A stretch of DNA of 60,133 nucleotides, taken from NCBI RefSeq assembly GCF_001623405.1, contig NZ_LUHG01000093.1, positions 1 to 60,133 on the forward strand. The letters run 5' to 3'. The notes below the pieces were generated by a model. That model was not told the DNA's origin and made no database searches. It was given only the letters and a program-made list of their open reading frames with translations. Shown one piece after another: positions 52,214 through 60,133 of this stretch. The stretch is from Hydrotalea flava. Its GTDB lineage: Bacteria > Bacteroidota > Bacteroidia > Chitinophagales > Chitinophagaceae. A program made the position numbers and the translations under genes. How positions within the stretch are numbered: the stretch's first letter is position 1; the number at the start of each line of letters is the position of its first letter.

Positions 52214-52381
52214 TTGAAACAACTTGAAAAATCAATCCTTTTAATAGAGTTTAATCAAGAATATTTAAAACGGTTTTTAAGTCAGGGAACATTAACTAAA
52301 AAAGATTTGCTGGACTTCTATTCAGGTGAAAATGTGAAAGATAAATACCGTTTAATTGAAAAAGAAATTGATGCATCATAG
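52214..52381 (+). CDS. Small hypothetical ORF, 55 aa
   Basis: A TTG-started frame with a charged, helical product beginning MKQLEKSILLIEFNQEYLKR and ending EKEIDAS. There is no signal peptide or cysteine. It sits between the IS3 remnant and the helicase gene, so it may be a fragment of a lost gene. I do not recognise it. The rest of 52160-52474 holds nothing else I can name. Confidence 0.3.
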   Translation: MKQLEKSILLIEFNQEYLKRFLSQGTLTKKDLLDFYSGENVKDKYRLIEKEIDAS

Positions 52382-52474
52382 TATCCAAAACAATATGCAT
52401 AATAAATAGCATAACATTTGTTTGTTAGCAATGAATTTTAAATGAACATAATTAATGTAAAAATAACTACCTAT

Positions 52475-55400
52475 ATGCAACTCAATGAAAATTTTCAAAA
52501 AATATACCAACAATTAAATGATGAGCAAAAAAAAGCCGTCAATAAATTGGAAGGCCCTGTTATGGTCATTGCCGGTCCCGGTACCGGTAAAACGCAGATT
52601 TTATCGGCACGAATTGGAAAAATTTTGTTGGAAACCGATACACTTCCCGAAAATATTCTTTGCTTAACCTATACTGATGCCGGTGTTGTTGCCATGCGCA
52701 AACGCCTCATGAGTTTTATTGGCCCCGATGCTTATAAAGTAAACATTTATACCTTCCATGCTTTCTGCAACGATATTATTCAGGAGAATTTATCGATGTT
52801 TGAAAAAACAGCACTCGATCCTATTTCAGATTTGGAATTAACAGCACTGCTAAAACAACTTATTGATGCTTTCCCAAAAAACCATCCACTGAAACGATAT
52901 AGAGGTGATGTATATTTTGAAATAGAAAACCTGCAGAAATTATTCAGCACCATGAAAAGAGAAGGGTGGACACCTGAATATATCCTTTCTGCTATTGATG
53001 CTTATTTGAACGATTTGCCCAATCGTGAAGAATTTATTTATAAAAGAAAAACCGGCCGTAATAATCCGGGCGATTTAAAAGAAAAACAAATACAGGAAGA
53101 AAAAGATAAAATGGAAAAACTGCGTGCTGCCGTGCAGGAATTTGACCGTTTTCAGGCAATGATGAAACATAACAACCGCTACGATTTTGATGATATGATT
53201 AACTGGGTAATTCAGGCATTTGAACAAAACCCGGGTTTATTGTTAAAATATCAGGAGCAGTTTTTATATATTTTGGTAGATGAATACCAGGATACCAGCG
53301 GTACACAAAATAAGCTGGTACAATTGCTCATTAATTATTGGGAAGAACCCAATGTTTTTGTGGTGGGCGATGATGATCAAAGTATTTACCGTTTTCAGGG
53401 TGCTAATATCGAAAACATGCTCACGTTTGCACAACAATACCAAAATAGTTTAGCAACCATTGTGCTCACAAAAAATTATCGTTCCATTCAACCTATTTTA
53501 AATACAGCTACATCTATTATTAATCGTAATGCAGAGCGTTTGGTAAAGCAAATAGAGGGCCTATCAAAAGAGTTAACTGCCGCTAATGCTAACATTAATG
53601 AAATGAAACAATTGCCGGTTGTGCAAGAGTACAATAATCAACACGCAGAAATGATAGGTATTACGCTTCAAATTGAGGCTCTTTTACAACAAGGAATTGC
53701 ACCCGGAAAGATTGCGGTAATTTATAAAGAACACAAATTTGGAGAAGAACTGGCTAAATATTGCACTGTTAAAAATATTCCTGTTTTTACCAAAAAGCAT
53801 GTCAATATTTTCACTATTCCTTTAGCAAAAAAAATACTGTTGCTATTAGCGTATTTAGCTGCTGAACACGATGCACCCTATGGGGGCGATGAAATGTTAT
53901 TTGAAATTTTGCATTTTAACTGGTTTCAAATTCCGCCCATTGAAATTGCAGCACTCTCTGTTGAAGTGGCCGATTTGAAATACACTGCAAAAAAAACATC
54001 CATTCGAAAATTATTATACGATAAAGCCAATGCACCGGCCAAAGATTTATTTACTGAATCACTGCTTCTTGCTTTAAAAAAAGTTTCTTTCATCATCGAA
54101 AAACTGATTGCTGCTGTACCCAATGTTACCCTGCAACATTTATTTGAAAAAGTAATTTCCGAAACAGGCATTATACAACACATCATGCAACAACCCGATA
54201 AGTTTTATGCATTGCAGGTACTCACCGCTTTATTCGATTTTGTGAAAGAAGAAACCCGCCGCAATCCTTTTTTATCACTAAAAGAATTTGTATCTCTCAT
54301 TCAATTAATGCAAAGCGAAAAAATTCCATTGCCCTTAGTACAGGTGAACGGAAACGATAAAGGCGTTAACTTTTTAACAGCCCACGGTTCTAAAGGGCTG
54401 GAGTTTACTTATGTATTTTTTGCAGGTTGTAATGCACCTTTCTGGGAAAAAAAGCGCAAACAAAGTGATGGGTACAGTTTTCCCGATACCCTTTTTGCTT
54501 CTACCCCTAAGCATAAAGAGGAAGAAGAATTGCGCCGCTTATTTTATGTAGCAATTACCCGGGCAGAACAATATTTAATGGTAAGCTATGCGGCATTTAA
54601 AAATGATGGCAAATACCTTGAACCTTCTATGTTTATTGCCGAAATGATGGAGCACAATGATGTAACCATTGAAAAGAAAACCTTGGATGCGGCCACTATC
54701 GCCGATTTTCAGGCGCTTAGTTTTGCCAATACTGCTGCACCTGAAATTGATAAGTTAGAAACCGATGTGATCAATCGCCTGCTCGAAAAATTTGTAATGA
54801 ATGTTACGGCATTGAATAATTATTTAAAATGTCCGCTGGAGTTTTATTATAAAAATTTAATTCGAATTCCTTCACCTAAAAATGAATCAACCGAATTTGG
54901 TTCAGCGGTTCACTATGCACTGGAAAAATTGTTTAAAAAAATGAAGGAAGATCCCAACAACCAATTCCCTCCATTGGAAGAATTTATTTCCGATTTTGAA
55001 TGGTATATGCACCGCCACCGCGAAAGCTTTACCCAGGAGCAGTTTGAACGTAGATTGGAATATGGCCAACTGGTATTAACCAACTATTATCAGGAAAATA
55101 TTTTAACCTGGCATAAAATTGTAGTAGTAGAACATACCATCAAAAATATTGTCATCAATGGGGTACCGCTAAAAGGGAAATTAGATAAATTAGAATTTGA
55201 TGGGAAAGCGGTAAATGTAGTGGATTATAAAACCGGTAATGTTGAAAAAGCACAACCTAAATTGCTGCCGCCAAATACTGACAATCCATTAGGTGGTGAC
55301 TACTGGCGACAAGCCGTTTTTTATAAAATTCTGGTAGATAACGATGCCACCAAAAATTGGGAAGTGGTTAGTACAGAATTCGATTTTGTTGAGCCTGATA

Positions 55401-55606
55401 AAAAAAACAATTACATCAAACAAAAACTGGTGATAAAACCCGAAGATGTAACCACCGTAAAACAACAAATTACCACCGTATGGGAAAAAATTCAGGCACA
55501 CGATTTTTATACTGGCTGCGGCAGTGCCGATTGCCATTGGTGTAATTTTGTAAAAGATAATAACCTGGCCATTGCCTTACACGAGCTGAATGAAGAAGAA
55601 ATATAG
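52475..55606 (+). CDS. UvrD/Rep-type helicase fused to an Fe-S PD-(D/E)XK nuclease
   Basis: A 1043-aa protein; ATG 52475 (MQLNENFQKIY) is preferred over one 11 codons upstream. The SF1A helicase motifs are all present: GPGTGKT (34-40), VDEYQDTS, GDDDQSIYRFQGA, KNYRS, LTAHGSKGLEF and YVAITRAEQYL. The C-terminal nuclease has FGSAVHYALEKLF, LKGKLDKLEFDG and VVDYKTG. One Cys in YLKCPLEFYY and three in CGSADCHWC fit the Fe-S staple of AddB-type nucleases. It probably processes DNA ends in recombinational repair. Confidence 0.92.
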   Translation: MQLNENFQKIYQQLNDEQKKAVNKLEGPVMVIAGPGTGKTQILSARIGKILLETDTLPENILCLTYTDAGVVAMRKRLMSFIGPDAYKVNIYTFHAFCNDIIQENLSMFEKTALDPISDLELTALLKQLIDAFPKNHPLKRYRGDVYFEIENLQKLFSTMKREGWTPEYILSAIDAYLNDLPNREEFIYKRKTGRNNPGDLKEKQIQEEKDKMEKLRAAVQEFDRFQAMMKHNNRYDFDDMINWVIQAFEQNPGLLLKYQEQFLYILVDEYQDTSGTQNKLVQLLINYWEEPNVFVVGDDDQSIYRFQGANIENMLTFAQQYQNSLATIVLTKNYRSIQPILNTATSIINRNAERLVKQIEGLSKELTAANANINEMKQLPVVQEYNNQHAEMIGITLQIEALLQQGIAPGKIAVIYKEHKFGEELAKYCTVKNIPVFTKKHVNIFTIPLAKKILLLLAYLAAEHDAPYGGDEMLFEILHFNWFQIPPIEIAALSVEVADLKYTAKKTSIRKLLYDKANAPAKDLFTESLLLALKKVSFIIEKLIAAVPNVTLQHLFEKVISETGIIQHIMQQPDKFYALQVLTALFDFVKEETRRNPFLSLKEFVSLIQLMQSEKIPLPLVQVNGNDKGVNFLTAHGSKGLEFTYVFFAGCNAPFWEKKRKQSDGYSFPDTLFASTPKHKEEEELRRLFYVAITRAEQYLMVSYAAFKNDGKYLEPSMFIAEMMEHNDVTIEKKTLDAATIADFQALSFANTAAPEIDKLETDVINRLLEKFVMNVTALNNYLKCPLEFYYKNLIRIPSPKNESTEFGSAVHYALEKLFKKMKEDPNNQFPPLEEFISDFEWYMHRHRESFTQEQFERRLEYGQLVLTNYYQENILTWHKIVVVEHTIKNIVINGVPLKGKLDKLEFDGKAVNVVDYKTGNVEKAQPKLLPPNTDNPLGGDYWRQAVFYKILVDNDATKNWEVVSTEFDFVEPDKKNNYIKQKLVIKPEDVTTVKQQITTVWEKIQAHDFYTGCGSADCHWCNFVKDNNLAIALHELNEEEI

Positions 55607-55700
55607 ATTTTATCATTCTGTTAATCGGCTTTACCCATTTCTAAGCGTAAGTTTGCGCTTGTCGGTTAACTGCCATTTCGTTGTATAAAACAATAATTAC

Positions 55701-57116
55701 ATGCAAAAAATAATTGGATGTTGCTTCATAGCCGCCTTATTCATTCCCTTTATATTTACGGGATGTGCCAATATTATTCCACCGTCTGGCGGCCCAAGAG
55801 ATACCATTCCACCTCATTTGGTAACCGCCGTACCCAAAGATTCTATGTTGTATTTTAATGCCAATAAAATTCTGCTAACTTTCGATGAATATGTAGATGT
55901 AAAAGATGTACAAAAAAATTTAATTGTTTCCCCCAACCCTAAAAGTACCCCCATTATTGAAAATCATTTGAAAAATGTAACCATTAAATTAAAAGATACA
56001 CTCCATCCCAATACTACCTATTCCATCAATTTTGGAAATGCTATTCGCGATGTAAATGAAGGAAATATTCTTAAAAATTTCATTTATGTATTCTCAACCG
56101 GTAATCATTTAGATACGTTTAGTTTCAGAGGCAAAGTATTACTGGCCGAGACCGGAAAAACCGATTCAACCCTTATTGTGGTTTTGTATGAAAATTTGAA
56201 CGATACGGCCGTGGTAAAAGATGCACCTAAATACTATGCTCGTGTAAATGGTAAAGGCAATTTTGTATTTCATTTTTTACCTGCCAAAACATTTGCGGCC
56301 TATGTATTGCCCGATGATTACAGTAAACGTTACGATGATTCTACCAAAATGTTTGCTTTTCTCGATTCAAATATTGCCGTAGGTACGCATACACCTATGG
56401 TTACATTCTATTCATTTGAGGCCGCAAAGAAAAAAGAAAAAACAGCTAAAACCAATGCGCCACCTGCTGCTAAACTCAGCAAAAACAAAGAACGGAATGA
56501 AGAACAGAAGCGGCTGCGTTTTAGCATTAACTTAGACAATGGTAAACAGGATTTATTAAACCCGGCACTTCAAATTAAATTCAATACACCTTTAGATACG
56601 CTCAACACTGCTGCAGTGGAGTTGTTAGATACCTTGTTTAAACCTGTAAAAGGTTATACTGTTCAGTTAGATAGTACCAAAACCATTTGTAGTATTACTT
56701 ATTCCTGGAAAGAGGCTGAACATTTTATATTGCTGCTTCAAAAAGATGCGGCGGTTGATACCAACCACATTCAATTAGCAAAAGCCGATACTATTCACTT
56801 TTCTACTAAAAACGAATCTGATTACGGCTCTTTACGCATCCGTTTCAATCATCTCGATTTGGCTAAACATCCGGTATTACAAATGTTCCAAAACAATACC
56901 ATCGCTGAATCAATCCCCATTACTTCAAAAGAAATTTTCAGAAAATTATACCGCCCCGGCGATTATGATTTGCGTATTCTTTACGATACCAACCAAAATG
57001 GTATTTGGGATACCGGTAATTTTAAAAAACACCTGCAACCTGAAATTGTATTCGATCTCGATAAAAAAATTGTGCTGAAAAATAATTGGGATAATGAGTA
57101 TGAATTGAATTTGTAA
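55701..57116 (+). CDS. Ig-like domain lipoprotein
   Basis: A 471-aa protein with a lipoprotein signal ending in FTGC (Cys22). Immediately after comes NIIPPSGGPRDTIPPHLV, then an Ig-like domain of the Big_5 type (about 35-130: KDSMLYFNANKILLTFDEYVDV, TTYSINFGNAIRDVNEGN). More beta-rich segments and a Lys-rich linker (about 240-275) follow, and the C-terminus has YDLRILYDTNQNGIWDTGN. It is a cell-surface or periplasmic lipoprotein widespread in Bacteroidota, with unknown function. Confidence 0.82.
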   Translation: MQKIIGCCFIAALFIPFIFTGCANIIPPSGGPRDTIPPHLVTAVPKDSMLYFNANKILLTFDEYVDVKDVQKNLIVSPNPKSTPIIENHLKNVTIKLKDTLHPNTTYSINFGNAIRDVNEGNILKNFIYVFSTGNHLDTFSFRGKVLLAETGKTDSTLIVVLYENLNDTAVVKDAPKYYARVNGKGNFVFHFLPAKTFAAYVLPDDYSKRYDDSTKMFAFLDSNIAVGTHTPMVTFYSFEAAKKKEKTAKTNAPPAAKLSKNKERNEEQKRLRFSINLDNGKQDLLNPALQIKFNTPLDTLNTAAVELLDTLFKPVKGYTVQLDSTKTICSITYSWKEAEHFILLLQKDAAVDTNHIQLAKADTIHFSTKNESDYGSLRIRFNHLDLAKHPVLQMFQNNTIAESIPITSKEIFRKLYRPGDYDLRILYDTNQNGIWDTGNFKKHLQPEIVFDLDKKIVLKNNWDNEYELNL

Positions 57117-57181
57117 ATGCCATTTTTGTTTTTACGCTTCAACAAAATATGTTCCTTACTGCAAAACTTTATCTTTGCGCC

Positions 57182-57799
57182 ATGCAGTTACCTTCCAGTT
57201 TATTAGAAAATGCAGTGGCACAATTTGCCAAATTACCCGGCATAGGCAAAAAAACTGCCTTACGTTTAGTATTGCATTTATTAAAACAAAACGAGACAGA
57301 GGTAACCGTTTTTGCCGATACCATTGCCAAAATGCGCCGCGAAATAAAATTTTGCCAACGCTGCTTCAATATCAGTGATGGCGATATTTGCAGTATTTGT
57401 GCCAATTCTATGCGGAACGCCGGGGTTATATGTGTAGTAGAAAATATTCGCGATGTAATAGCTATTGAAACCACACAACAGTTTAACGGAACATATCATG
57501 TGTTAGGCGGCATTATATCGCCGTTAGATGGGGTTGGCCCCGATCAGCTTACCATACAGCCATTGGTGCACCGCTTAGAAACCGAACATACCGAAGAGTT
57601 GATTTTTGCACTAAACCCCACCATTCAGGGCGATACCACCATTTATTATATCCAAAAAAAAATACAGCACCTACCCTGTAAAATTACTACCATTGCCCGT
57701 GGCATTGCTTTTGGCGGCGAGTTGGAATATGCCGATGAAATGACTTTGGCCCGCAGCTTAGCCAATCGCTTACCCATACAACAATATGTTAAAGGTTAG
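57182..57799 (+). CDS. recR: Recombination mediator RecR
   Basis: A 205-aa protein; ATG 57182 (MQLPSSLLEN) is the normal family start, although the frame opens 11 codons earlier. The helix-hairpin-helix LPGIGKKTALRLVLHLL is at about 17-33. The Cys4 zinc finger is in CQRCFNISDGDICSIC. The Toprim domain starts at VICVVENIRDVIAIE and continues with YHVLGGIISPLDGVGPDQL. RecR works with RecO and RecF to load RecA at gaps. Its C-terminus is complete. Confidence 0.97.
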   Translation: MQLPSSLLENAVAQFAKLPGIGKKTALRLVLHLLKQNETEVTVFADTIAKMRREIKFCQRCFNISDGDICSICANSMRNAGVICVVENIRDVIAIETTQQFNGTYHVLGGIISPLDGVGPDQLTIQPLVHRLETEHTEELIFALNPTIQGDTTIYYIQKKIQHLPCKITTIARGIAFGGELEYADEMTLARSLANRLPIQQYVKG

Positions 57800-57954
57800 C
57801 TGACGGTAGTACAATAATTTTTTTTAAAATTTACAGCTCATTATTTTTAGGCAATTACACTGTTGCTAGCATATTGGTACAACATTTAGGTCATCTGTTG
57901 GTTATATATAAAAAAATAATGTAATTAAAAAAATTTCAAAAATTGAATACGCAC

Positions 57955-58371
57955 ATGAAAAAAACATTGAAATATTTTTTAATTCTGGTAGTAGTAGTAG
58001 CCATTGCTGCTACCGGTTTTGTAGTGTATGTGTATAATAAACCACACAGAAATGTTGCTAAAGAAAAAGCAGTGACCCTTACTGCAGAACAATTATATCA
58101 TGCGTTTAAAGACAATGAGCAACAGGCCAATCAGCTATATTTAGATAAAGTCATTGAATTAACAGGTCGAATTGCACAAATTGCTACCAATCAGCAAGGC
58201 CAAACCGTTATCGACTTCAATACCGCCGATTCAATGGTAACCATTAATTGTACCTTTAAAAATAAGCCTCCTAATATTAAAGTTGGCGATTCTGTTCACT
58301 TTAAGGGCATTTGTACCGGCTATATCCCCGATATGAATGTGGTAATGAACAATGGCATTTTAGTAGAATAG
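57955..58371 (+). CDS. OB-fold (tRNA_anti-like) membrane-anchored protein
   Basis: A 138-aa protein; ATG 57955 (MKKTLKYFLI) is preferred over a TTG four codons earlier. One N-terminal helix (about 4-25) precedes an OB-fold domain with LTAEQLYHAFKDNEQQANQLYLDKVIELTGRI, VTINCTFKN and GDSVHFKGICTGY. This is the tRNA_anti-like pattern. Bacteroidota proteins of this type are exported and have no known ligand. The next gene, a YceI protein, starts 61 bp downstream. Confidence 0.82.
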   Translation: MKKTLKYFLILVVVVAIAATGFVVYVYNKPHRNVAKEKAVTLTAEQLYHAFKDNEQQANQLYLDKVIELTGRIAQIATNQQGQTVIDFNTADSMVTINCTFKNKPPNIKVGDSVHFKGICTGYIPDMNVVMNNGILVE

Positions 58372-58432
58372 ATGTTTCAATCAATTACAGCCATCTACAA
58401 ACAATGCATAAAATAGTATAAATCATCACTTC

Positions 58433-58960
58433 ATGTATACTAAACTTTCCCTTCTATTCCTTTTCTGTGTTTTAAGTATTGCCGGTCTTCAGGCGCAAAA
58501 ATCGTTTGTTACCCGTAACGGGCAAATTAGTTTTGTAGCCACCAATGATGATGATGTAAGTGCTGTGAATAATGAAGTAGCCAGCCGTATCACTACTAAC
58601 GGACAAATCACTTTTAGTCTGTTAATCAAAAGTTTCTTTTTCCAATATGCCGAAATGCAGGATCATTTCAACAGCGATTATCTGCAAAGCAATACCTATC
58701 CGCGTTCCGATTTTAAAGGCAATATCACCAATATCCAATCCGTTAATTTTTCGAAAAACGGAATATATCCTGTTACCGTACAGGGTAATTTAACCCTGCA
58801 TGGCATTACAAAACCCATCACCGTTCCCGGCACCATCGAAGTGGCAAACAATAAAATTATTGCCAAAGCCAGGTTTACATTGCTTTTGAGCGATTTTAAC
58901 ATTCATGCCGACAGGGTAGCCAAAAAAGTAGCCATTCAATTCAATTGCACCTATCAATAA
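58433..58960 (+). CDS. YceI-family lipid-binding-like periplasmic protein
   Basis: A 175-aa exported protein with a signal peptide (about 1-21, cleavage after LQAQ). The lipocalin-like YceI barrel follows: ITTNGQITFSLLIKSFFFQYAEMQDHFNSDYLQSNTYPRSDFKGNI carries the MxxHFNSxxFxxxxYP motif, then VTVQGNLTLHGITKPI and a final FNIHADRVAKKVAIQF. Family members bind isoprenoid lipids in other bacteria. Confidence 0.9.
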   Translation: MYTKLSLLFLFCVLSIAGLQAQKSFVTRNGQISFVATNDDDVSAVNNEVASRITTNGQITFSLLIKSFFFQYAEMQDHFNSDYLQSNTYPRSDFKGNITNIQSVNFSKNGIYPVTVQGNLTLHGITKPITVPGTIEVANNKIIAKARFTLLLSDFNIHADRVAKKVAIQFNCTYQ

Positions 58961-59323
58961 TCTGTTGCTGCTAACACCCGTTTGTATTTTTTCCCGCTTA
59001 CTTATCTTAACTTTGCAGCAATTCAGGTGGATTTGTTTATTGTTCGGCCTGTGCAAATTGAACTAATAAACGGTAAAAGCTGCTGCATTTTCTTCACAGT
59101 AACTCAATCGTTCAACAGTTCAAAATTTTTATGTTACCGGCTGCAGTAAGGCTATTGAACTGCCGTTGCGTCGCACACTGCATCGTTCAAAACACCGCTC
59201 AGCCAAACCGCTCCGCAACAAACATTCCACCATCGAAGTAAAGTTTGTTATGAAATGGCATGTGCACAGCACGCAAAACTTTATAAAAATATTTATCCGG
59301 GTATCAAAAAAACAGATGCAAAA
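58961..59323. other. 363-bp intergenic region before metH
   Basis: No gene was seen. An 8-bp inverted repeat (CAGTTCAA 59116-59123, TTGAACTG 59155-59162) lies in its middle and the region 59130-59240 is less AT-rich than its surroundings. Cobalamin, SAM and SAH riboswitches are the expected controls for metH, but I could not match a conserved core. Confidence 0.4.
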
Positions 59324-60133
59324 ATGAAATCAATTAAAGACTGTTTACAAAAACGCATTCTCATCATCGATGGGGCAATGGGAACCATGATACAACGGCA
59401 CCAATTGCAGGAAGCCGATTACCGCGGCGAAAGATTTAAAGACTGGCCGGTAGATGTGAAGGGAAATAATGATTTGTTGTGTATTACCCAACCCGAGATT
59501 ATTAAAAACATTCATCGGCAATATTTAGAAGCCGGTGCAGATATTATTGAAACCAATACGTTCAGCAGTACGGCCATTGCAATGGCGGATTATAAAATGG
59601 AAGCCCTGGCTTATGAATTAAATGTTGCAGCCGCACAATGTGCCCGTTTTGTAGCCGATGATTTTACTGCTAAAAACCCCGATAAACCGCGCTTTGTTGC
59701 CGGTGCCATGGGGCCGCTGAACAAAACACTCAGCCTTTCGCCCGATGTTAATAATCCAGGTTTTCGTGCTGTTACCTTTGATGAGGTAATGCAAGCCTAC
59801 TACGAACAGGTAAAAGGTTTGGTACATGGCGGCGTAGATGTATTGCTGATTGAAACCATTTTCGATACCCTGAATGCCAAAGCGGCCATATTTGCCATTA
59901 AAAAATATTTTCGCGACCATCAGCAACCGGAACTGCCCATTATGATCAGCGGTACCATTACCGATGCCAGCGGCCGCACTTTAAGCGGACAAACACTCGA
60001 GGCGTTTTATACCTCAGTAATGCATGCACAACCCTTAAGTGTGGGTTTAAATTGTGCACTGGGCGCAGCAGAAATGCGCAGCCATATTGAGGAGTTATCG
60101 CAAATTGCTGCCGCATACACCTCTGCCTACCCT
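59324..60133 (+). CDS. metH: Methionine synthase, cobalamin-dependent, N-terminal part (runs off window)
   Basis: The ATG at 59324 opens a frame of 270 codons without a stop up to the window edge. It is the homocysteine S-methyltransferase domain of Met[19 protein letters not shown] at the start, [49 protein letters not shown] and [12 protein letters not shown], whose Cys is the first zinc ligand. The other zinc Cys pair lies beyond the edge. The Cys position and DGAMGT signature make this certain up to whether the rest is one chain or split. Confidence 0.94.
   Translation, partial: MKSIKDCLQKRILIIDGAMGTMIQRHQLQEADYRGERFKDWPVDVKGNNDLLCITQPEIIKNIHRQYLEAGADIIETNTFSSTAIAMADYKMEALAYELNVAAAQCARFVADDFTAKNPDKPRFVAGAMGPLNKTLSLSPDVNNPGFRAVTFDEVMQAYYEQVKGLVHGGVDVLLIETIFDTLNAKAAIFAIKKYFRDHQQPELPIMISGTITDASGRTLSGQTLEAFYTSVMHAQPLSVGLNCALGAAEMRSHIEELSQIAAAYTSAYP

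Noticed and set aside
58961-59323. Cobalamin, SAM or SAH riboswitch upstream of metH
   Set aside because: Expected from the gene, but no conserved core was recognised by eye. A covariance search would decide.

Overview
The window reads as chromosomal DNA of a Bacteroidota bacterium, most likely of the Chitinophagaceae/Sphingobacteriia type. The reasons are: AT-rich sequence with few Shine-Dalgarno sites; several promoters matching the Bacteroidota -7 element TAnnTTTG; a cbb3 oxidase whose CcoN and CcoO are fused; families that are mainly Bacteroidota (HYC_CC_PP, DUF6799, GHL10, PorT-like barrels); and two ECF sigma/anti-sigma pairs. No rRNA, tRNA or CRISPR array was seen.

Layout. 1-9.3 kb: housekeeping and envelope genes (ECF sigma with an anti-sigma that has a duplicated N-terminal module, beta-barrel protein, L,D-transpeptidase, alpha/beta hydrolase, serS, cyclophilin, gcvH, a second ECF sigma/RskA pair, VanZ). 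9.4-19.1 kb, minus strand: a complete cbb3 oxidase locus, ccoS-ccoNO-ccoQ-ccoP-ccoG-fixH-safE, preceded by a hemerythrin-like gene plus ccoI. The 57-aa CcoQ is present at 13275-13448. 19.1-30.3 kb: GH25 lysozyme, radical SAM/SPASM protein, MarR regulator, GHL10 hydrolase, Kup, SRPBCC protein, OprB-like porin and an MgtA-type ATPase with a long structured leader. 30.7-52.2 kb: a copper/heavy-metal island. Its rightward half holds an AraC regulator with an N-terminal HMA-like domain, CopA, a degenerate HMA protein, a HYC_CC_PP protein, a split CusA, TolC and two CusB-like adaptors. Its leftward half is transcribed toward the first and holds a second HYC_CC_PP protein, a second HMA-AraC regulator, a four-cluster Fe-S protein, an NrfD protein, an Ig-like membrane protein, two c-type cytochromes, two outer-membrane barrels and two metal-binding proteins. 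The halves meet at a decayed insertion sequence with intact inverted repeats and a perfect 8-bp target duplication. An IS3-type transposase remnant lies at the right edge. 52.4-60.1 kb: UvrD-type helicase/nuclease, Ig-like lipoprotein, recR, OB-fold protein, YceI and the 5' part of metH, which runs off the end.

How the parts may work together. Crp/Fnr-like palindromes lie 32-33 bp upstream of -7-like elements at three leftward promoters (ccoS, the hemerythrin/ccoI pair, and the Fe-S/NrfD half of the metal island). This is the class II activator position, so one low-oxygen or redox regulator may link the oxidase, its copper supply and the Fe-S/NrfD/cytochrome module. That module has no molybdopterin catalytic subunit. 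With the paired HMA-AraC sensors and HYC_CC_PP proteins on both sides of the metal genes, it is the best candidate here for an undescribed system. The module's function is inference; the gene content and motifs are read directly from the sequence.
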